A DNA stretch of 64,000 bases. It comes from Laetiporus sulphureus 93-53. Taxonomy: Eukaryota > Basidiomycota > Agaricomycetes > Polyporales > Laetiporaceae. The notes below the pieces were generated by a model. That model searched no databases. It worked only from the letters and a program-made list of their open reading frames with translations, and had not been told where the DNA came from. The stretch's first letter is position 1. Each line of letters starts with the position of its first letter. Shown piece after piece: positions 56,347-64,000 of this stretch. Location: NCBI RefSeq assembly GCF_001632365.1, contig NW_024468575.1, positions 1 through 64,000 of the forward strand. Direction: 5' to 3'. The position numbers were made by a program, and so were the translations under genes.

Positions 56347-58087
56347 TCACGGTTTCATGGTGTGAGTCCTAGTGCTTTGACAAGATCCTGGGGTTTCTTT
56401 ACTTAGTAAAAGACCTACTGAAACCATCAATGTGAAGGAGAATTGCACCAGCTGAGGAATTTCCACATCAGTCATATAGTTGACTTTGCATCGTTCGACT
56501 TTTGAGAGTGAAGCCAGCCACTGCAGGTCATAAAATGATTTTGGGAGTCCACGAATGCAGCGACACGTAGACTTAAGAGTTGATGAATCAATCTCAGTAT
56601 TATGAGGTAAAGCGCGATTCCTCCTCCTCAGGCTATGCGTCGAGGCATGATACGTATCGATGTTGGTGAACAAGGCATTGAGTTTACTATGGCGCCATGG
56701 TAATGCGACCTTGCATACGACCTTGAGATCACCACTGCTTTCTTCATTGGTCTGATCAGAACTCATGCCAGCAGCCTCCAGCTGCTCCAGGATATCCTCG
56801 ATAGCACTCCACAGATGAGGAGCACTATCTTTCTTTGCATTGATAATCTGCACTTGCCGCACCAAGAGCTGTTGCTCTCGAGTCAGTCTCGGCCTTGACA
56901 CAGCTGGGTGGGCTTATGCTTTGATGTCGCATATCATGACGTGAGGCCGCGACGTCGTCCGTTCTTCTCTTTCTTGCATCAACTGATCTGATGCTATGGA
57001 CCTGAGCATGTGTGTGTCTTAACTTGATGATGCAGGATTGCATCAGTTGTGTTTCCGACATCAGATCGTGGTTGAAGACAAGAGGTAATTCGGTGCTCGA
57101 TTTGACTCGCTGTAAGAATTCCTGGCATAAAAGAAGAATCATCTCTTTGTTCCAGCAAGAACTCAGCTCGCTATTCCAATCAATCAATGGCTGACCGATA
57201 TCCGGTCCATCACCCGACCCATCCATGAACACGTCTACTGCAGAAGAGGGTGCGGAAGAAGGCAGAACATCATTGCTGATTGGTAACACTCCCTTGGCTC
57301 ACAGGTATTGTCGAAAGCGGGCCTGGTATCAAACACGGTCAATATCGAGAATGCCTCGTTCCTTATGACTCACATGGAATAAATTTGTTCCCTTACCCCT
57401 CAGCCCTCGATGATTTTGTTTGCATTGTATACCCCCTCCATCCTGCTCTTCTTCATCCCCATCATACTCTTCATCGTCGCACTTCATCCTGACGGACTGG
57501 CTGGCATCATTATGCACCTTTCTGGTGGCGGAGAATGCATGTCCAGAATTATCACTTATGACATCGATCACTTGCTTCACTCCTTCTTTGACCCCATTAG
57601 CCACAGCAATAGACATAGCTTGCATTAGTCGTGACAGAGGTGTGTCCTCGACAGATCATTGCGGGTGCAGAGGGGGTGCCGAAGAAAGAACTGTGGGACT
57701 TGCTTGAGACGTCTGCAATGCCAGCTCGGGGTACTGACTCCGATTTCCATTATGCATAGTGGTCTCCACACAGTGGCCTTTGTCAGCTCTATCCTGTTGC
57801 CATACCGAGCGTATTAGATGAAACCAATAAAGATGTATATTCAGGCTTACCTGCATATCTGTCAGTCCAGTGACTGCACTTGGACTAGAAGATGATGCTT
57901 TGGCAAGCGATGCAGCCCATAGTTGAGCAGTAGCAGGATTAGGGAATACCAATTCTGGAACAAATGTGACACCCTCAGCTACAAGCATATCTTGAACATT
58001 TTCTTCATCTTCTGAACTGTGATCTCCATCTGAGAGCACCTCGGTGATCTGTAGCGGCATCTGAACTCTGATATGCAATCGGAACAT
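56347..58087 (-). CDS. element-associated hypothetical protein, in-frame stop
   Basis: Exons on the minus strand follow a plan I associate with a repeated ORF found beside mushroom DNA transposons. It opens MFRLHIRVQMPLQITEVLSD with an acidic Ser-rich part. Next come PELVFPNPATAQLWAASLAK and a clean intron (GTAAGC...AACAG). A Gly/Asp/Glu-rich stretch follows, then a WNKEMILLLCQEFLQRVKSS helix, AAGMSSDQTNEESSG, WRHSKLNALFTNID and GLPKSFYDLQWLASLSKVE. An in-frame TGA at 57656-57658 splits LHPQ from SVEDTPLSRLMQAM, with the same frame open on both sides. The function is unknown. A Myb/SANT-like DNA-binding role for the WNK helix is only a guess. Confidence 0.5.
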
Positions 58088-59124
58088 TTAGCTCACCACT
58101 ATATCAGGATCTTGATTCAATGATGTATTTATTTCACCGAAAAACATCTGCTCCTAAACTCGTATCAAAACTGTTAGCGTACGATAGCTGACAGGGGCAG
58201 TGCACTTATACGGTGACATTGACCCAAGAATCAAATTTTATTGTCACTGGCATCATGTCAACCTGCTCAGTGAGCACCTATTGGCGACAATAAACAAGGT
58301 CAAGGAAGGCACTTGTGAGCAGTAGCGGACCATATGCAACCAAACCTCTGGTCCAGGCGTCGTCATACCAGAGTCTTCTGATCTAATGGCCACAAGCTTG
58401 CAAACTGAATGCGAACGCGGACGAGAGCGAACGAAGTGTAACACTGTGCTGCGAGTTTATGTACACAATGAAAGCTCAGCTCATGGAAAAGATGCATCAG
58501 CAGATGACATCAACGGTTCTGGATGGTGGCGATGGCGTGGAGACAGCTCAGGGGGGATGACAATAAGGTGCTCGGTTAGATGGTGCAAATATCAGCAGGT
58601 CCCGACGACTCTGGGTGGCGCTGGATGGCGGCATTGGAAGGTGATTGCGTTGATGACATTCGGGACGCTCCTAATAGACAATAAGCACCTATCTAGTGAA
58701 ACCGGCGGAAGGACGGACGTACCATCAAAATGATCACCTTAACTCACGTACGCTGCCCATCATGGAAAGGGTGCATCAGCGGATGACACCAACAACTCTG
58801 GATGGTGGCTCTGGGTGAGGGCACTGAAAATATACAATAAGTTGTTCGGCTAGATACAGGCGGGAGGACAGATGTACCATCAAAACCATCACACTAGCTC
58901 AATTCTGAATAGCGGCTCTGGGTCGAAGGGGGGCACCGAGAACAGACAATAAGCTGCTCGACTAAATGGCATGGAAAACTCGGGAAACATCCTTTGATGT
59001 TTAGCGGGTCCCGGCGACTCTGGATGGTGCTGGATAGCAGCAGATTGGCAGTATTGGATGGCGACCTTCATGACGCTCCGAACAAAACCTGCGTCACTGG
59101 CAGGAGGATGGACATACCATCAGA
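58088..59124. other. diverged repeats next to the third terminal copy
   Basis: From about 58555 the sequence is made of diverged units of roughly 110-160 bp. Each carries ACAATAAG, CTCGxxTAxATG and GGAxGGACxxACCATCA strings. GGTCCCGxCGACTCTGG occurs near 58597 and 59006 and also, altered, at 45239. They look like subterminal repeats of the same element family. The left part (58088-58550) shows nothing. Confidence 0.55.
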
Positions 59125-59940
59125 TGGTGAAAGGTGTGAACCTTAGGTGACATTGTTAGTGTCCCATTTCCACTTTCGACTGAAGCCTTCACATCCGATG
59201 TTCGCAGAGACTTTGCATATGCTCGACCCATTCAACGACCGTTCTCTGTGCCGACAATGTTCTTGACTGAAGCATTCGCGTTCACGTTCACATCCATCGT
59301 AGGTTCACCGCAGAGACTTCGCCTATGCTGGGTGACACGACCCGTTCAGCGACCGACGTGAGTAGCGCTCCGTGCACCGACAATTCCTCATTTTTGTATC
59401 CATCCTTTCTCTCTGATTCGAGACAGATCATAACACAGTTATGATGCAGTTGTCAGAAGTCATGAATGGTCATTCTACCACAAGTCTATGCTAACGTCCA
59501 AGCTAATATCCACAGCTAACGTCCACGCTAATGTCCACGCTAAGTCTACACAAGTCTACACTACGTTGAGTCCATTAGCTGCTACATTATTACACTAAGG
59601 TGCATGTGCAAAGAAAGCCTAGTAGGTGGAGCAGAAGTGAGAGAGAAGAGGCGCCCTTAGCGAATCTGCGGGTAATTCAAGGCCTCCAGTTTAGGGCCGG
59701 TCTGATGGGATCTTTGACGGAGCACCCACTGCCTATTTGAGATGCAGCCACTGCTGTGGTGGCGTGGGCACACACTGCCTATTTGAAACACAGCCACTGC
59801 TGCAGTGGTGTGGATGCCCACTGCCGATTTGAGATGCAGCCACTGCTCCGGTGGCGTGGGTGCCCACTGCCAATTTGAGATGCAGCCACTGCTCCAGTGG
59901 CGTGGGTTCCCACTGCCCATTTGAGATGCAGCCAGATGAA
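59125..59940 (-). repeat. third copy of the terminal repeat
   Basis: Same orientation as the right end at 45490-47780 and without the captured-gene insert. It starts at the GATGGTGAAAGGTG block (equivalent to about 45857) and runs through the 46-bp array. It stops before the TTAGACGCG-type tip, so the outer end is missing or replaced. Confidence 0.8.
59720..59940 (-). repeat. 46-bp subterminal repeat array, third copy
   Basis: About five units, the longest of the three arrays. Each has CCCACTGCC, TTTGAGATGCAGCCACTGCT and a GTGGCGTGG spacer with small changes. Confidence 0.8.
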
Positions 59941-60144
59941 GTGGAGACTGAGAGCAACGGAACTGCATGGATGTGTGATGCCGCATTCTAAATTGCGGTC
60001 ACGTGCCTGTTCACATCCCACGTTCACGTCCCACATTCCAACATTTCACAGAAGGATTGCCTGTTGCCTCCCTCAAGAAATCCAAGTGAGTCGTCGCGAT
60101 CGCGAAAATTTCTGTTGTTGTCTACCTGGCTTCACAAGAACGAG

Positions 60145-61562
60145 ATGGATACCGATTATGTTGAAGAAAACATACTGCTGCCTCAGGTAGAAGATGGACT
60201 CCAGGGCATTCAGCTGTAAGCAATGTATTCCCGCCCCCCCCCCCCAACCACTTCCACTAATTATGTATCTAGCATCCGTGATAAACTCATTGAGGCCATC
60301 CAGCCTCTCTTGGAATTGCTATGGCAGCAGACAGGGACATCTGCAGCTCTGATAGTTGGGGCTCCTCCTCAAGAAGGTTCAAACACGTTTTTCATCAAAA
60401 TGTGAGTTCGCAAATGTGTATTCTGCTAGCATGTTGACCCTCTATGTATAGTTTACAGTCTGGCAAGACACAAGATGCATCATCTCATTCTTGGTCTCAA
60501 TGCGAAGCGGACGCTTTCCATGACCATATTATCCCGTCTTTTACTCGATTCTTGGCTAAAACGAAGCCCGACGCATGCACAGTTGCAATGGATGCTTCAA
60601 CTCCACATGCAGATGCACCATCTGAGGGCGTACCACAACCTCAATCACAGCCTGTACACTCACTTGGAGTAGTCACAGCAAACACATCTGGCACCGGCGA
60701 CATCAGCACTAGGCAAGCCACCGCTGCTGGTGGTGCAGGACTGACATCCTCAGTGAGTTCAAAGCACCAGCAAGATGATGTGCCACCAATTGCAACAATT
60801 GAATGGCCATGTTTTTATCCCCATGGACTTCTGCCCTCTCGTACCCAGCTTGGCTCTGACATTGGGGAGTCTGAGGTTGCATCAGATGTTGATGAGCTTA
60901 CGGAGGAGATTGATGAGCTTGTGGATGATGACAAGGAGGCCAGCAATACGATACAAAGAATCACAACTGGTATACCAGACTGGGCTCGAGAAGCGCATGA
61001 CTTCATGATGTCGAAGCACCTAGGCAGTGAGTTCGACAGATGTGTCTCACTGTGGATGGCAGTTGAGAACGGTTACAGTTTTAAGACTGCGGTAAGTGAT
61101 GCACACCTTGATACACCATCATCTGCTGACTTACTACAGATCAGAGGCCTTGATGCTATCAACCGCCCACCCCAGGTCGCACACTGGCTTCATGTGCACC
61201 GTCGCATGCTGTCAAAACTTCCAGTCATCGAGAGCCTAGATGAGTACACTCACTCCTGGTGGCTGTGGTGGGCCAGCCTTCAACCAGAGTGGAGAAAAAA
61301 TGATATTTCTGGGCATCCAATACTCGGCGGCGGTGGCGATTGAACCAAGCTCAGAAAGCCCAGTCAAAACGGGTTGCTCACAGTCCTTCTTGCCCTTCTG
61401 TGATGGAGACTAGCTGCAGAAGAAGTGAACTTGTCAGACTGGAACATGGCAGTTGCCGATGTATCCTGGGTCCTCACGCAGCTCACGCATGATCAAGTGC
61501 CTCACATAGTGCTCGGGAAACATGGAAAGGAGATGCTTGGATATCGACCAAAGAAACAGTAA
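60145..61562 (+). pseudogene. element-associated ORF with two Trp-to-TGA stops
   Basis: ATG 60145 gives MDTDYVEENILLPQVEDGLQ. An intron containing a C12 tract (60234-60245) leads to IRDKLIEAIQPLLELLWQQ. A second intron leads to LQSGKTQDASSHSWSQ, then a Ser/Thr/Pro-rich part with PCFYPHGLLPSRTQL, an acidic patch, IPDWAREAHDFMM, CVSLWMAVENG and INRPPQVAHWLHVHRR. The frame then meets TGA at 61341 and TGA at 61401, yet continues as NGLLTVLLALL before the second stop. After an acceptor it reads EEVNLSDWNMAVADVSWVLT to TAA at 61560. In the relatives I remember both TGA positions are Trp. The ORF type is common near mushroom transposons. Its function is unknown. Confidence 0.55.
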
Positions 61563-62449
61563 GCATTCTATCTTCATTTATGCAGATTGTGTAATGTTGA
61601 CTGGCCGCGCACTCAGAAAATTGGCTTGATCTATGTCTGCTCTCTATGTTCCAGTCACATCGCGTGGTGATTCGTGTGAAGTCTTTGCTTTGTAGTTGTA
61701 TCCTTCATCGTTCTCTTCCCTTCAAATGACTCACTATTTAACTTACACCAACCATAGTGCATCGCAGCAATGATAGCTCTAGGATGTCAGCTTTGAGATC
61801 TGAGATAAGAGACTGTGAGGTACAATATAGAGTCAATATGTGGCACAGAGCTGACGCTCCCACTCCGATGAAACCCTGCACATAATCTGATCGCACAGGC
61901 ATCGACTTCATGCTTGATCCCTCTGACGGAGCTGCTGCTCCCGTTTTGCACAGCACCATCTGCGTCCTCTTTGATGACTTTGGTCCCGACTTCGTTTTTC
62001 GTGCCGGAGCCCGGTGGCCACCTAAGGCATGCTCCACAGCCATGCCAGCGCAAATACAGGAGTAGATAAAAGAACGTTGACGACCGGAAAGAGGTCTGGA
62101 TACTGCGCAGGAGGTGACATGAGCAGTTCCAATACATGAAGGACAAGGCATGCTGTATGGGCGGCCTGGGCCAATACGTCAGCGAGCATCAATCACAGCA
62201 AGGATAGGTATGCACCAGTGATACGTAGTGTGATAGGGATTCTGGCTGAGTACGAAATGGGTTGTAACCCACTAACCGATTCCAGAGAAGCGTCAGCGCA
62301 ACTGTGTAGTGGCTGGGTGTAATGTGAGTACTCTCAGAGAAATATTGGAAATAGAATTCAGTTGTACATTTAGACGTGCAGACTCAGGAAACATTGATGG
62401 GACATAAGGCAGAAACACTAATGTGAACAGGAGGTGGCATAACAGATTC
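61563..62449. other. no confident gene
   Basis: A minus frame at 61738-62151 (137 codons) overlaps another at 61787-62146. Neither is recognised. A string near 62305-62335 resembles 45110-45140 and may be another stray subterminal repeat. Confidence 0.4.
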
Positions 62450-63976
62450 TTACTGGGTACTACCATCATCCGACCCTGCTTCCCAAAAAAGGTTTTTATC
62501 CCCTGAATTAATCCAGATATCGATGAGAGCGCACATCTCCCGGATCAGAGACAATTCGACGTTTCGGTCGACAGTTGCATCTCCCCACATCTGCAGGGAA
62601 AGGAGTGCAGGGAATTGCTGCAACCAACATGGAAGGTGACGCTTATGGATAGGGTTCATTTAGACATGTGAATAGCGTAAATGTTCGCATGTGCTTACCA
62701 GCAGCGAGGAACTGAATGCATCTTTGTGCTTCAGTCGCGAGGCTTGTTTGAGAGTGACGCAACTTACTTGAGTAAGAGCGACATCCAATGCGTGAAGGTA
62801 ATAATCGCCAAATGGAGTGTCGTTCTTGGCTGCAAGCTGAAAGGGGATGGTGCAGTTGAAACACCACAATGTGCTGCATGCTCCAACACATTTCACCACT
62901 CTTACAAGGTTGCACACATAATCGGCAGGATTAATATGATCTTGATCCGGCAGTACGACGAGCTTCTCCAAAGCTGAAAGCGGATGGCGGGAATCGCTCA
63001 ACAATCGGATGAGGTATGTAAGCAGGCCATCCAGGATCTGCAGTCGAGGCAATGAAGGGGGGAGGCAGCGTCGACGTGTGGCACCACCACAATGGGAGTG
63101 GAACCCGATATGGAGTTCGCGAAGGTCATCGTGATGACGTAGGAATCAATCAAGCACAAGCTGTGTGAGTTCACCCTCAATTCGCAGGACCTGCAAGATC
63201 AGCACTGCGAGTCGCTCGAGGATACGAGTCCAAGGAGGTGTTCCGACGCCCGGGGTATTCAAAGTGAGTTCGGTGATGTTGGAGGCATTAATACTCACCA
63301 CTGTCCATCGATAAAGTGGGGCATCGAATAGTGCGGATGCCTGAGGCTCGAAAACCTTCAGTGAAGGTAGGGAGAGGGGGGAATGAGGTGGTACATGTCT
63401 CGTGAGTTTGAACGGATGATAGACTTCGGAACTGCAGTGCCAAACCATAAGGTTCACGACAGCTGTGCCCTCGAGGCTCTCTAACAGCCAGGCTAGTTCT
63501 GCATGTGGAGTCACCGTGAATCTGAGCTGCATGGTTTTCAATGCAGGGATGCGCTGCAAGGACAAAAGGAAATGACTGATTCGACCGTCTTTGATGGAAT
63601 CATTGAATAATGTGATGCGTAGAGTCGTCGGGCATTGGAAAACAAGAGAATAATGCCAAAAACCTAGAATGGAAGCGCATCTCCATCCAGACAAAGTGAA
63701 ATCGCCCTTCTCAGCTTCAATGTGTACGCCATAGCGATCCAGATAGATTGGAACATCGATGAAGTGCAAGTGGCGCAATATCATCGTGAAACTGATGAGA
63801 TCATCATCCGGCAACAACTTCACGATTGCAATGACTAGTTCAGTCGGTACTTGAAAAAATATGTCAGTTTTCTCCTCCGCTTCATACAGGAGAGGTGACT
63901 GTGTCAGAACTCAGATGGTACCTTTTGATAGAAATGGTATCATTTCACTTACGAGAATAGATGAATCTTCAGGCAT
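62450..63976 (-). CDS. F-box/LRR-like protein
   Basis: The first clear text is VPTELVIAIVKLLPDDDLIS (about 63780-63850), the F-box-like start common in Agaricomycete proteins thought to recruit substrates to SCF ubiquitin ligases. Leucine-rich text follows: LRITLFNDSIKDGRI, IPALKTMQLRFTV, LESLEGTAVVNLMVWHC, LSLPSLKVFEP, ASNITELTLNTPGVG. After an intron comes LRLLSDSRHPLSALEKLVVL, and the last exon contains FPALLSLQMWGDATVDRNVE and ends DDGSTQ at 62450. ATG 63976 (MPEDSSIL) with a GTAAGT donor is a possible first exon but its phase does not join cleanly. The true start may lie beyond the window. Assignment rests on overall layout, not a catalytic motif. Confidence 0.6.
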
Positions 63977-64000
63977 CACAGTGGAGGGTGAGAGGGAGGA

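Noticed and set aside
59657..60036. Open frames with repeating SSGCISNRQW-like peptides in three frames at 33064-33430 and 59657-60036
   Set aside because: These are translations of the 46-bp non-coding subterminal repeats. All frames stay open because of the repeat, and orientation differs between copies.
60145..61562. TGA read as tryptophan or selenocysteine
   Set aside because: Other genes in the window use TGA as a normal stop (for example 17363, 20749, 27990), so simple mutation is far more likely.

Overview
This window is eukaryotic, almost certainly from an Agaricomycete (mushroom-forming basidiomycete). Genes are split by many short GT..AG introns of roughly 45-70 nt. Recognisable families are typical of that group: DUF6534 multi-pass proteins, a FunK1 protein kinase, a fungal Tnp2 (Plavaka/CACTA-like) transposase, a Spt5-like NGN/KOW paralogue and F-box/LRR proteins. 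All family names come from remembered motifs, not database searches.

Positions 1-31.9 kb are accessory host sequence, rich in duplicated and decaying genes. In order: an SDR relic (-), an M20 carboxypeptidase (-, with an apparent frame break at the last metal-binding His), one exon of a multi-pass protein (+), a GT15 mannosyltransferase pseudogene (+), MFS transporter A (-, broken near its end), a cytochrome P450 pseudogene (-), a free-standing NRPS-type thioester-reductase gene (+, intact), then a duplicated set. That set is an MFS 3'-end relic, DUF6534 copy 1 (one-base frameshift), MFS transporter B (looks intact) and DUF6534 copy 2 (looks intact). A nucleotidyltransferase-fold gene follows at 29.6-30.4 kb. 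Reductase, P450, SDR and MFS together resemble the remains of a small metabolite cluster, but no core synthase is visible.

Positions 31.9-60 kb are a mobile-element zone. A 337-bp foldback element (MITE) sits at 31978-32314. A candidate giant DNA transposon runs from about 33043 to 47780. It has inverted ends of more than 1 kb carrying 46-bp CCACTGC-containing subterminal repeats, a complete-looking Tnp2 transposase, a FunK1 kinase and two divergently transcribed unknown genes. Its right end is split by a ~1.2-kb insert carrying intron-containing fragments of two unrelated host genes, the splicing factor CWC2 and a P450. A third, shorter copy of the terminal sequence lies at 59125-59940 in the same orientation as the right end. 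Between them are an unknown CPLC/zinc-knuckle-like exon set, a Spt5-like gene and mobile-element-associated ORFs.

Positions 60-64 kb hold another element-associated ORF, in which two in-frame TGA codons fall where the family has tryptophan, and an F-box/LRR-type gene on the minus strand. No rRNA, tRNA, CRISPR or bacterial feature was seen. Exon boundaries were read by eye and are approximate unless stated.
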